Assembly (NCBI GenBank): GCA_018136815.1
Contig: CM030932.1
Coordinates: 1,777,284-1,841,283 of the forward strand
DNA length: 64,000 nt
Direction of reading: 5' to 3'
Source: Isochrysis galbana
Taxonomy: Eukaryota; Haptophyta; Isochrysidales; Isochrysidaceae
A model generated the notes under the pieces. It searched no databases. It was not told the DNA's origin and was given only the letters and a program-made list of their open reading frames with translations. The translations under genes were made by a program, and so were the position numbers. Positions 21,925 to 33,126 of this stretch are shown piece after piece (within the stretch, counting starts at the first letter, position 1; each line of letters opens with the position of its first letter).

Positions 21925-24498
21925 GTGATCCTGCGCGACCACGGGTTCGCAAGAGTAGAACTGCCTGACGATGACTGGAACATATTTTGGTGTGCAGGGC
22001 AGGTGATGAGTGCGCTCCGAAAATCGTACGTTTTGGTCTGCGATTTTTATCGACTTCGCAACGAACCCCTGGCCTCTGCTCACCCTCCGTCTGGCAGTAG
22101 GGTGGTGGGGTGAGGTGAGGGAGGGAACCGAACCTCCGACATGATTTGTGCGCCCATTCTCGAGCCATGTCCCACACATTTAGGTCAATCCTGTGGAATT
22201 GAAGAAGATGAAGCCACACCAGCGTATCAACAAGTTCCCGAAGGCGAGTGCGCTCACGCTTAAGGCCAATTTATGGTCAAATTATGCTAGGTGACTCCCG
22301 GGCCGTGGCTGGATCGCGCTGATTGTATCAAACTGTACGGGTCGGTTCGTAGTGTTGTCGTCCTCAATGTTGCTTGCTCATTTCAATAAGCTCCTCTCAA
22401 GTTCACACCGATGCCTTGGCAGAATGCAACGGCGTTTTGGTAGTGACATCTACAACTTCATGCCAACCACATTTCTCATCCCTTCTCAATTGGCTGAGCT
22501 GAGGCAATACATTCATGTTAGCGGTGACGACGGGGCAGATCCAAACAAGGTAGGGCCAAACCTTGGCGCCATTCGCTTGTGAATTGCCCTCAGCGTTGGG
22601 CATTGCCCACCTCCGACCTTACAAACCACTAAATTGCACTCATATCCCATGAATGGAGCTACGACCGCAATGAGCTCCGCACGTCCCTGCATAATGCACT
22701 TCGGCGTCATAGGTAGCTGAAAGCCCGTCTTGTTTTCCACTGCCTCGGGATGTAGGTATGGATCGTAAAACCCGCGGCTGCATACTGCGGTCGGGGTATT
22801 ACTCTTCACCGCTCGTCACCAGAGATGCCAGAAGCTCTTCTCGGCCAGAGAGGCGTTGCTTCCAAATATGTTGATCCACCATTTCTCTTGGACGGGCTCA
22901 AGTCGGATATCAGGCTCTACGTGCGTCTCGAACCCACCGTGTCCTGGCCATTCTTGGCTGATCGTGCCTATCGGCGAAGCATATGCGGCTTGCCAATGAC
23001 CAAGTTTCTCCTGCGCATCGCCCGTCGTTGACTGTGATTTTTATTTTCACGAATATCCTAGGTGCTCGTCAGCAGCTGGCATCCGCTGACTGTTTACCAG
23101 TACAATGAAGGACTTGCGCGGTTCGCAACGGAAAAATATACGCTTGACGACATCGAGGGCCGTTGTGCTCACCTGACGAACTATTCTCTCAACAAGCACT
23201 CCGCCAGCTTCGTAAATGATGAATCCGAGGCAAGTGGCTCGAAGTGGTCTCTCGACGCGTTCAAGCGGCGGCTCGCACTTGAGATAGGTGACGAATACAT
23301 GCTAAGGCGATGTCCCCTTCCCAGGCATCCCCTGCACATGATCCTCGTCTGACACTTTTGGGTTGTGCGTCTTTTCATATGGCATGAGCGCAACGTTACC
23401 AGCACCGCACTAAACATTGAATGCGCCACTGGGCGACGTCGCTCGTTCTCTTCGCCAGGGTCGGCGTCCCTTGAAACGGTGTTTGCACTCTCTACCACTA
23501 CATAGATGTGACCCAGTTATTGCCCAAGCAGGTGAGACCAAGGCATCCGAGGTGTGGAAGCAGGTTGACGACCTCATTGTGAAGATCATGATTGCGGTTG
23601 AGCCGGTAATGGTCGAGGGAATGCAACAATACGTGCCCGGGGTGGCATCAGGTGAACCAAACAAGCAATGCTTTCAGGTGAGGACTCGTCAGGGCTTGAT
23701 GGGTCCAGAAAGTGATCACGTACCGCCGAAATTTGAGTGCTATTGATGCCATTTCCACTTGGCATCGTATAGGTCTTCGGCTTCGATGTCATGCTCGACG
23801 CTGATGCCAAGCCATGGCTTCTAGAAGTCAACCTTGATCCTGCGTTGAAGACGGACTCTCCATTGGATTTGCGTGTCAAGACAAAGATGCTTGTTGACCT
23901 CCTCAACACGATCTCGGTACCAATTCCTCCTGTGCGTCCTTGCACTTGATTGCGGCGTTTGAAATGGGCATTGCACATCACACGTCCGCATGAGACACCT
24001 CGCATGTGCTACGTCCATTGCATTGCTCACGGTGCGAGAGTATGCACCTCAACCACCACCTTCTGCTGCCGTCATTAGGGTACGAAGGCTCACAAGGATG
24101 ATGCTTATGGTGGCACCTTCGCCGACGAAAAAGTATCGGCGAGCGCAGCCGCTAGTGATTGGCCCGCTTCTGTAAGACCAGGTGGTAAGACCTGCGGCGA
24201 CCTACGGGCCAACGTCGACGGCAACAAAAGCAAGGTTGAAACGCTGCGTAAACCGTATGGAGGGAGCAAAGAGAATATCGATGATCCTGAGGTGCTCAGC
24301 CTACAGAACATGGAATCGGGCTGGGTGCGTGTGACTCCGAAAAGCGGCGAAGAAGCAATATTGAATCACATCAATGCAGAGTACCGTCGGTCGAAATCGG
24401 GTGGCTGGCGTCGCCTTTTCCCCTCGAGCCGAAGTGCTGAGTACCTTCCGTTGTTAGAACCTTCGAGGACGATGCACTCTCTGCCATTCGAGATATGA
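21925..24498 (+). CDS. Tubulin-tyrosine ligase-like (TTLL) protein, 5' end unresolved
   Basis: Eight exons give 475 residues in one frame: 21925-22002, 22184-22290, 22423-22549, 22756-22920, 23062-23287, 23532-23677, 23773-23931 and 24079-24498. TTLL enzymes add Tyr, Glu or Gly to tubulin or other proteins. The family blocks appear in order: WNIFW; KPHQRINKFPKASALTLK; DIYNFMPTTFLIPSQL; ATP-grasp lysine block VWIVKPAAAYCGRGITL; LKSDIRLYVLVSSWHPL; LARFATEKY; LTNYSLNKHS; then FDVMLDADAKPWLLEVNLDP. The last has EVNLDPAL instead of the common EVNxSPSL. The C-terminus ends GWVRVTPKSGEEA...LLEP. I could not identify the first exon(s): upstream frames at 21629-21928 are open but not convincing. Polyglutamylase-type TTLLs are the nearest pattern. 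Tubulin modification for a flagellum or cytoskeleton is the family role. Confidence 0.9.
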
Positions 24499-25010
24499 CG
24501 ATGCTGTTTGAGGAGACTTTCGGGAGGCTCGTGTTACTGTGGATACTGTACTTATTATACCCATCGTACTCGACGCTACAACAAAGATGTGCAACAACAA
24601 CGGGAAAATGCATCTAAGCTCTTGTCCCTTCCCCCCTCGACTTGCAGTCTGAACCGACTAGCATTTTCGTGGCCAAACTTTGTTGGCCGACAATAGGAGC
24701 TTCATTTGGCTCTCGCCGAGGCTTGCCCGAAGGGAGGAAATGAGTGAGGGCATTCAAAAGTGGCCCAGTTGGGGATGGTTTCCCGTCATTCCCCTCCACC
24801 CCCACCATCCACCGAGCCATCCTAAAGTTTGAAGTTGTCTACGATGCAAAAGCATGTGTTCTCGAATCGAGCTACATGTGTATGTTCAAGGAGCACTGGC
24901 ATTGGGGCTGGGTCGACAATTTGAGGGGCGATGAGGTGTGTATTGCGTATTGTCGATAGCCCATAGGCTATAGCGCGAGCCTGAGCGGCAAACATTATTA
25001 ACTTCATAAT
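24499..25010. other. 3' flank of TTLL gene
   Basis: An open stretch at 24826-24935 reads FEVVYDAKACVLESSYMCMF and ends at a possible donor (GAG|GTGTGT). It has no partner exon that I can find. It may be a stranded exon or chance. Confidence 0.3.
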
Positions 25011-25150
25011 ATTCTTACCGCACTCGCGGCGAATGGAACCACTACCTACACGTATACTTTCTACTTTCTACACCCCCACTCCCCCGGCCCTTCCCCCCCG
25101 CCATCAGGCGGCTCCCCCGTGCACTACTAGGGGGATAGGGGTGAAGGGCT
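25010..25150 (-). mobile_element. Second repeat family terminus (AATATTCTTACCGCACTCGCG)
   Basis: This matches 38040-38190 in the same orientation, 31740-31890 in reverse, and more distantly 51345-51515 and 54425-54560. Conserved blocks are AATATTCTTACCGCACTCG, CACCCCCACTCCCCCGGCCC and GGGGGATAGGG. Read on the minus strand it ends GGTAAGAATATT plus a T-rich stretch, like a second LINE tail family. Confidence 0.65.
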
Positions 25151-25440
25151 TAATAATAATAATAAAACAACTGAGCGTTAGTACCACTACTCCCACTAGC
25201 CCGGTACTATCACGACACCCCTCAGCGCACTTGCCCGCACGCCTTGAAGTGATGGCACAGACACAGACACATATGCATCCCTTCAAATCTCCCCCCTCGC
25301 AAACCCCCGGCTCCCATTATAACTCCCCACAAGTTACAATGAGGGAAAACCCAGTGAGGCGGACCGACCTACGTCGGGCGACTCACCGGGGAAAAACACC
25401 GGGGGGGGGGGGGGGGACCTCTCGTCGAGAAGCAGAACGG

Positions 25441-26087
25441 CCCTAACAGCTCGCACCGCGAGCAGTCCTCGATGAAATAAATGACTGCGCCCACACGGAC
25501 AAACATCTACACTTCAAACATATTACTCACCGAAGGATCGGCACTAGAAACAGATTCCCAGATAGCCTGACAAAAAAATGCAGACTATGCCACGACCACC
25601 AAGAAAGATCGTGTCATCTAGCATGGTGCCCCGCGACTAAAACGATATTCGAAACCATAGACGCTCTTGCAAAGCATACGCCTCCTCCTAAGAGATCGCG
25701 TGCACAGATAGCGAAAGATAGACTCTTCGCATACCCCGGTACGACCACCCCCGACAGCCTTAAAGCGCTCTATATAATTGCATGGAAGTACATCATAAAT
25801 AAAAGACTTCTATAGAGTAGACTACGAGGCGTATAATTTCCACTACATACCAGTCCTTGAATCCACGCTAACGAGGTTTGCCACCCTAGTACGAGGCAGT
25901 ACCGTGTCGGATCCCCGCAACTCCATGCGAACATATAAGGCCGCTCAGGGAAGAAAACCAAAGATAAAAAAAACGACGGAACTCAGCACCCCCATGTTTA
26001 TCGAAGGCAAGAAAGGCAGGCTACAACTCAGCAAGGAATTCGGCCTCGTAGCGAAAGCTCTCGGATTAGACGGGAGACTCGCATGAT
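25441..26087 (+). pseudogene. LINE ORF2 C-terminal fragment
   Basis: This continuous but once-interrupted frame gives HLHFKHITHRRIGTRNRFP, a finger C-x2-C-x8-H-x4-C (CRLCHDHQERSCHLAWC), then ETIDALAKHT, LYIIAWKYII, a stop/frame change near 25810, and FHYIPVLESTLTRFATLV...LVAKALGLDG ending at TGA 26085-26087. It is homologous to 4740-5500 (-). It is AT-richer than its surroundings, which suggests a different subfamily. Confidence 0.7.
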
Positions 26088-27370
26088 GCGACGCGTCACC
26101 ACGCTCTGACCGATAGTTCGGATGGGCGGCTAGTCATAACTACGAACGCACTGAGTGAATGAATGCCCGTGCGCATTAGTATAACGACACCCTGCAACAC
26201 TTTCTGTATAGACAGGTCACTCAACAGAACAGGAGGAAGGAGAGAATTTACTGTTGGGGACAGGTGCACCCCGCTTAGCTCGAACCCCCCGCACGACCCG
26301 GGCCCCTAAGTAGAGCACGAGGGGAGTTGCCGCAAGGCAGGGAGTGGGGGAGTGGGAAGAGAAAGGGCGTGGCTACGAGAGCGTGAGAGCGTCTTCCAGT
26401 GCCACGAGTGAGGCGAGAATATTAAAAGGATTTTTTTAGTTGAGTGAAAAGAGGTTAGAATACATTCATTGGACGTGTCCATAATAGATCTGTGCCTAGC
26501 TCTCGGGTCTCTCGAATATCGAATAGTGAATAGTTTGGGTCTGGGCAGTCAGTTGAGGTGAGCCCCCCCGCATGCCAAGTGCTAGCGCGCAAGGGGGTGA
26601 ATGGTTCTCGCACCCTATGAGGGGGGTCGAGAGAGTGGGTGGGGGCGAGGACACCCTCCATGGCGACCAATCAGCGCACGCCGCGGGCGCTGCCGTAGAT
26701 TATCAGAAGTTGTGCTTTTTAAGATTAGAGATTAGTCTACGGCCTAGGGCGAGCAATCTAAATCTAATATTTCTAGAATTAAATTTCCGTGTGCCGCCAC
26801 ATCATCCGACCCAGAGCTTGCTGTCGCAACATATATTTCGACAACAAGCCCCAGATGAGCAACGAGTGATTATGGCGTGTAAATTTCTTAGTTGACTCCA
26901 TCCCACACAAGAGGGGAAGAGAAAGACATAGGGAAAGACATCGTGGAGGGGGGGAGTCTGCGAGATCCTTCTTCATATCGAGCGTAGCTTCGAGCACATG
27001 AACGACACAGATCTTCCACACCAAGAAGGTGGCATGACCTCCTTATGTAGCTCCAAGGCCAGGGTGACCTCGCTGCAAAGGCGACACACGCACGCACACA
27101 TGTTGAGCGTCTTGAACCGCAGGTCGACCTCGCGCGTAGGTTATCCTGTCCTGATCTTTCGTAATAGTCCTTGGGTAAGCGTAAACAGTGACTTGACATC
27201 GAGGTACCTTGGCGACAGCCTGGATCGCTAACGACGCAACACATACCATTGTTGCCAACAGGCGCGCGTACCGAGCGATGTTCCTTGACTATTCCCGTCC
27301 TCGCCACGGACGAGGCTCACCCTAGCGCCGCCCCCCTTGCTGGTATTCGTGTATTAAGCGAGCGAGGTGA
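26088..27370. other. Intergenic, no firmly supported gene
   Basis: AGAATATTAAAAGGATTTTTTT at 26415-26440 resembles the second tail-family terminus. Minus-strand frames at 26890-27260 hold short peptides (VDLRFKTLNM; EVTLALELHKEV) near splice-like sites, but I cannot build a consistent gene. Confidence 0.35.
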
Positions 27371-27375
27371 TGAGC

Positions 27376-29392
27376 TCAAGGATTGGCGGGGGCCGGAGCA
27401 GTGGCAGGAGCAGTGGCAGGCGGCGCAGCAGGAGCCGAGGCAGGAGCCGCGGCAGGAGCCGCGGCAGGAGCCGCGGCAGGAGCCGCGGCAGGAGCCGCGG
27501 CAGGAGCCACCGTAGCATCGTTATTGACAGAGGCGGAGACCTTGGGCAAGGTTGTGTTGACAGTGTTGACTAGCGAGCCGTTCCACGATCCGGTGCCCGC
27601 ACTGTTAACACCCACGTTGGCATTGACACCAACGGCTGTCTTGTAATTGGTCCTTTCGGACCCTTCGAGACCAATTTGCGCCCAGACACCGCCGCTCGTC
27701 TTGACAGCAACGGAGCAGCAACAGCACGCCGCGACCCTCGAGTAAGCCTTGTCGCTGCCGCCCGCTCCCTTGGCGATTCCTGCGAGCTCTTGCATTGCAT
27801 CGACCTCGACCTGGGTGATAGCTTGAACGGTAGCGATTTGGTTCTGAGTGTAGGCGTACACTCCTGCAAGTTGAAGCTCCTATGATTTGAATAAGAGGAA
27901 ATGGAGGCAAGCAAATGGGGGTGAGCAAGGTGTGCATCAAACCCAACCCACGACAAGATGAATGTTCGCTCCAACCAATTGCATCGCCGGAGAGCTGACG
28001 CCAGCATGGCATTACAAGAGGTGGCGGGGAGGAATTCAGGGAACGGAGAAAGAGTCAGATCCTGACCTGTTGGGCAATCAATCCCTGCAGCTCTACTTCA
28101 ATGGCCAGCTTGTTCTCGAGGGCCTTCAGTTCAAGCAGCTCCAGAGGAGTCAGTGCTTTCTCAACAAGCGCGGCCACAGACATGACCACATCCACCACGC
28201 CGGTCACGCCGAGAGAATTTGCAAGGGCGACTAGCTTGGAGAAGTCCGGAAGCTTGCCGGCTGTAGCGCGGCCTTTCATAGCGTCCTTCTCGGATTCCAC
28301 TTGCTTGGAAGGGTCCTCCTTGGGCTTGAATTCACCCCCCGAGGCAGCAAATGCAGAGAGATCAACATGAGCTTGGTTGATCAACTCTGCAATTGGGTCG
28401 TCGGGTCCTTCCAGCAGAATCTGGGGGTCTATCTGTAATGGCGATGAACAGCATAGGGTGGTATTATTAGAGCTATACTCCCTCCCGCAGGAACAGAAGA
28501 CGGTGGGGGGGGGGGGCTCGAGCTTTGCCCCCGTTATGAACCTGCTTGGCTTGCAGATGGCATCGCACCTTGAAGAAGAGCATAAGGTCCACGTCGTAGA
28601 GATCGTCATACTTCGGCACATTCTTGACCTTGAGCTTCAACGACTGAGGTGCCGTCGAAAGGTAACTGAACTTATATGCTCCAGGCTCATGCGTCTCGGG
28701 ATGAGTCCACGCAAACTCGGCCACGTACTCATGTGGCTGCGGCATGAACCTACAGGGGCGAGTACCCGACGTGAGGACCGCGACTACGCTAGACTGTAGG
28801 TTGACGGGGGCGATACCAGTAGTGGGTGGCTCGCACATTCTGGGACCGCACACAACGCGCGGCTGATATGTTCCGTCTCTCTCCTTGGAGTACACAATGA
28901 GGCAGTCGGTTTTGGAGCGCATCTGGAACTGCTCCTTGACTGTGATGACCTCGCCTGTGAATGGGTCCTTGCCATTTTCCATGGTGTACCTATGGATGAG
29001 AAGACGAGGAAACAGATGTGCTCAGCAGGTCGTCACCGACAAGACCCAGCGGCGAGTTGACGGTGGTGAGCAGGTGGCCTTCACCTATTGGCTGGTCCGC
29101 CCACATGCTCGACGCTGCCGTCCAGCTTGCTGATCTCCAGGAATTGCATTGTGGTGGCCTTGGTGTTGCGGAGTTTGGCCCACGACTGATTCGGACCGAC
29201 CGTGATCTGCGTGGGCTGCGGGCCGTACGCCTTGGGCGTGCCCTTGTCCCACACGACGGCCATCTCTCCCGCATCGAGCGCAATCTCGGCCGGCCCCTTC
29301 TTCTGCTGGCCAATAACGGGAGCGGGCTCGTCGGCCTCGGCATAGAGCGATGTGTCCGGCTCGGCGCTCGTTCCCCCCTTGGGCCGCATCAT
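27376..29392 (-). CDS. SPFH/band-7-like protein with Ala/Pro-repeat tail (tentative)
   Basis: Four exons on the minus strand join in frame to 532 residues: 29392-29085, 28989-28569, 28432-28067 and 27879-27376. Introns are GT-AG. The N-terminus has GEMAVVWDKGTPKAYGP, like the beta-rich start of band-7 or major-vault-type proteins. The middle part, DDLYDVDLMLFFKVIDPQIL followed by DPIAELINQAHVDLSAFAA, has the pattern of an SPFH domain. Next come a helical stretch (LTPLELLELKALENKLAIE; QNQIATVQAITQVEVDAM) and a CCCC motif. The tail is about 35 residues of repeated APAA, encoded by a 12-bp minisatellite at 27400-27515. SPFH proteins scaffold membrane domains or form ring assemblies. I infer the family from pattern only, and a vault-protein relative is possible. 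The start at 29392 avoids translating the poly-pyrimidine tract upstream. Confidence 0.55.
27400..27515. repeat. 12-bp coding minisatellite (CAGGAGCCGCGG)
   Basis: Near-perfect tandem GCAGGAGCCGCG units encode Ala-Pro-Ala-Ala repeats on the minus strand. Confidence 0.9.
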
Positions 29393-29439
29393 CTCGACTC
29401 GCCGCTCTCTCCGCTCCCTCCCGACGGCGTTGAAGAGGC

Positions 29440-29783
29440 CTCTTCCCCCCCCCCCCCGCGCGCCTCCCTTTGCCAACTCCCTCCTCCTCCCCCCCCCGCC
29501 CCCCCTTCTCCCCTTCTCTCCCTTCCCCCCCCCCCCCCCTCGCCGCGCCCTTTCTCTCCCTCCCCCTCCCGATGTCCTCCCTCTCTCTCTTCTCTCTCTT
29601 CCCTCTCTCTCTCTTCTCTCTCTTCCCTCTCTCTCTCTCTTCCTCTCTCCCTCTCCCTCTCCCGCTCTCTCTCCCCGTCATCAATTCAGCCGCGCCGCCG
29701 CGGTCTGTGTGGCCGAGGAAGGAGAGAGAGAGAGAGCAGAGAGAGAGAGAGAGAGCAGAGAGAGAGAGAGAGAGAGAGAGAGA

Positions 29784-29831
<48 letters not shown>

Positions 29832-30060
29832 CCCCCACGCCGCGGTGGGCCGGCGGCGGCGGCGGCGGCGGCGGGGGCGGGGAGGGGGAGGGCGGGGGGC
29901 GGGGGCGGGGGGGGCGGGGGCGGGGGGCGGGGGCGGGGGCGGGGGGGGCGGGGGAGAGAGGGGGGAGAGGGGGAGGGCGGGGGGCCAAAGGGGGCGCCCC
30001 CGATGAGAGCGCCGGCCGCGCGACGAGAGAGAGAGAGAGAGAGAGGGAGGGGCCCCCCGG
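29440..30060. repeat. CT tract switching to GA then GGGGCG tract
   Basis: 29450-29690 is C/T-rich, 29715-29835 is (GA)n, 29850-29985 is GGGGCGGG-type, and 30025-30050 is (GA)n again. ORFs of 300-419 codons spanning it on both strands are compositional. It sits directly upstream of the start of the SPFH-like gene. Confidence 0.85.
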
Positions 30061-30244
30061 TCGGTATCTCTACCGCGAGCTCGTTGTTGCTGTTGCTGTG
30101 CGTGGCGGGCGAGTGGGTGCAGGCGGTCCGCTGCGAGAGTACACCGTTTCTTGAACCACGAGGAAACCCCCTTCAACGTGGTCCGACAGCTGCGGCAATA
30201 GCATCCGTGCGCCAGTTTTCCACGAGATGTAACCCCATGCCCAG

Positions 30245-30490
30245 AACTAAGTTTATACTTGGTTGACCCATGGGGGGGCACGAGCCCCCCCCTCTCTCCA
30301 CTCCTCCCCTGCCATGGGGGAGGAACCACCCATCTTCCTGGCATGCCTGATGGCTTGCCAGGCCAACTAAGTTTATACTTGGTTCACCCATGGCGGGGCA
30401 CGAGCCCCCCCCTCTCTCCACTCCTCCCCCGCCATGGGGGAGGAACCACCCACCACCCACTCTCCTGGCATGCCTGATGGCTTGCCAGGA
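30245..30490 (+). repeat. Two tandem about 120-bp units headed by AACTAAGTTTATACTTGG
   Basis: Units begin at 30245 and 30365. Each starts AACTAAGTTTATACTTGGTT, then ACCCATGG, a GCACGAGCCCCCCCCTCTC block and a GCATGCCTGATGGCTTGCCA end. The leader is the one found upstream of the LINE ATG at 11481 (-) and 41432 (+). The tail of the unit recurs at 31249-31270. Confidence 0.8.
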
Positions 30491-31890
30491 GCACACTGCC
30501 ATGCTGACCCATCCCTCTCCCCACAGGCACGCCTGATTCGCCCGCCCTGGCCTGTCGTGGCCAGCCCATCCCTCTGACCAGCCCCTCCTCCCCCTGGGCC
30601 CCCCTGATCAGGACCCCCCAGCCAGCTCCAGTCGACTGGCAGGGGCTCGAGAGCCAGCGATGGAGAGGTAGGAGGGGCCAGGGTCATGCCCCAGCCTCAC
30701 CTGCCCCCTGAGCTGCGCTCCCAGGCCCCTGCTGGCCTCCTGGGGACCTGAAGAGGGGCCGCAGGCGCGCGCCATGGGCCCCCGCCGCAGGGAAGAGAGG
30801 AGGAAAAGGGAAGAGGGAGGGGAGGGGGGAGTGGCAGCTCTCCCCTCCGGCGCTTACGTGTCTTCTCGCCCCGTTTGGGTAAGAGAAGACGGGGGCGCCA
30901 GAACCAGGAGGGAAGGGCCGCGGCTCGCGGCTCGCCGCGGCCACTCGCTCTTGCGAGGAGAGATTAGCGTTTCTGGGCTCCTATTCATGAGTGCCCCCCC
31001 CCCTGCGTTGCTTTTACCCGAAAGGGGTTTTCCCCCAGCGTGGACTCGAGGAGAGGACGTGCTGGGGTGCGCGGGGTCGGTGCATGCACTGGGGGAGGAC
31101 GAATATCGGGGGGAGGGGGCGGGGCCCCCTCCCCCCGGTAGCACTCGGACACCTGGCTCGTCAGGCATGGCGGGATTCCGGGACGGGAAAGTTGTGTCCA
31201 ATTAGCTAGTGGGGTTGGCTAGGATATAACATTAATTATTTTGAGATTTTGATGGCTTGCCAGGAGGCCACTGCCCTGCTGACCCACTCTCTCACTCACA
31301 GGCACGCGTGATTCGCTCGTCCTGGCCTGTCGTGGCCAGCCCATTGCTCCAACCCCCCCTCCCCCCCTGGTCGACAGGCAGACAGGTGCAGCGTGGGGGC
31401 CCCTGAGGCTCGGGAGCGCCAGCGAGGGAGAGGCAGGGGAGGCCAGGGCCCAGCCCCAGCCTCCTCTGCGCCCTGAGCTGGCCTCCATGAGCCTCCAGGG
31501 GTCGCCAGAGGGCAGCTGGAGGCCTGCCGCAGGCGCGCCATCGCGCGTGCCGCAGGAGAGGGGAGAGAGGGCGCGGAGAAGGGGGTGGGCGGAGCGAGAG
31601 CTCCGCTCACCGAAAAATTGGTAAGTCCCGCTCCTGTTTACAGGATAAGTCGGGACTGAAGCCGCCGCCCACTCGGAGACACAGGAGGAAGGGGGGGAAA
31701 GATCACCGGGGGGGGGCGCGGGCCACCGGACCATATCTAAGCCCTTCACCCCTATCCCCCTAGTAGTGCACGGGGGGAGCCGCCTGATGGCGGGGGGAGA
31801 AGGGACGGGGAGTGGGGGTGTAGAAAGTATGCTACGTACTATGAGTAGTAGGTAGTGGTTCCATTCGCCGCGAGTGCGGTAAGAATATTA
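30475..31890. repeat. Mosaic of repeat copies
   Basis: 30475-30780 and 31249-31540 are diverged direct repeats (GATGGCTTGCCAGGAG, CTGGCCTGTCGTGGCCAGCC and GCCTCCTGGGG-type blocks). 31280-31890 is the reverse complement of 38040-38600. Related pieces lie at 41880-41990. No gene is visible. Confidence 0.65.
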
Positions 31891-33120
31891 GAAGGTTTTA
31901 GTGTAACCCCATGCCCATGCCCTCGGATTGCTTGTTGCCTGTCCATTCTCCATTCAAAATTCAAGCAGAGCACGCCATCGTCCACAGAGTTTCGAGTTTC
32001 TTTTGGCCAACTTCGAGCCCCTCGCCCCCGCAATCTGCAATTTGGCCCCCCAGCGGCCAGCGGCTCGCGACCCCTTCCCCCAGCGTCCTCGAGCCGTCCG
32101 GCCATGCCTCTCATGCCCTTCCCTTCAGGTGTGCGGCGGCCCGGGCGCACGCCACGCGCCACATGTACTGCAATAGCACTCACGCCCCACGCCTCTACCC
32201 CTGTCCCACGTGCATAGGCCATAGGCCATAGGCCCACATCATCATCATCCCCCTGATCAAGATCAATGATCAGCCTGCGCTGTGCGAGTCCAGGCGAACG
32301 AACGAACGAAGGAGTGCGAGTCCGCCGGTGCGCAGACAGGGGGAGTTTGGGTGTGTTGTGTTGAGTGCTCTAGCATGCACGTGCACTTGCCACGAAGGTA
32401 TGGCATGAGAATGACTGGTGATTGGCAGCCCCCCCCCCCGCCCCCCCCAGGGCCGGAGGGGCGTTAGTGAGTGCCTAGTGCTCGGAGGCGGGGGGGGACG
32501 CGAGGGCCGCCCCCATGACCCCTACCTACGGCTTTGAGCTTTAAGAGTAGATTGCGGCTCCTACCTAGTGCAGCTAGTAGCTGTGGCATCTTCAAGAGCT
32601 CAGAGTTTTCAGTTAGGGTAGGCCGTCGGCGTTAGGTAGGGTAGGGCGGCGCGAGGGACGCCGCAGAACTCCTGCACCGATGCACACAAACGTGACATTT
32701 CTAAGTGTTTATAGTAGTAAATATTTCTCAGATACGTTGCAGTCAGGAGACGCCAAGCCTTCAACTCTCACCGCAGCGAATCATCTGCGAAGGCTTACCA
32801 TGCAAAACGACAGGGGCATATGAAGGGAAACATCCACACTTGTCGCAGGTAAGTCTATCGTGCGTGTGTCATTGGAGACGACGAATATGAGGCCCTTTCG
32901 GCGCTGATGGATGGTGAACCCGCCTCGAGCTATGTTGAGAAACTCGTAGCTTCATGCGCCACCGTATTTAGAGGAGCTAGAGGAGCGTGAAGCTGACTTG
33001 CCACCACCAAGGCGTCCCCCCCCCCCCTCTTCCTCCTTGGAGGTGCACAGCTGGCGTGTCGTAAGTTCTACCAAGTGTAGGTATGGCAGTGGCGGCGGCC
33101 GGTACCCACGCGCGGTGTCC
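31891..33120. other. Intergenic, 3' flank of SET gene
   Basis: There are short homopolymer runs (32430-32450) and ATCATCATC near 32240, and no supported gene. Confidence 0.45.
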
Positions 33121-33126
33121 ACCCTT

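Noticed and set aside
29018..30344. ORFs of 304-419 codons on both strands, Pro/Leu/Ser or Arg/Glu/Gly-rich
   Set aside because: They cross CT, GA and GGGGCG tracts where all frames stay open; they overlap the first exon of the SPFH-like gene and lack domains.
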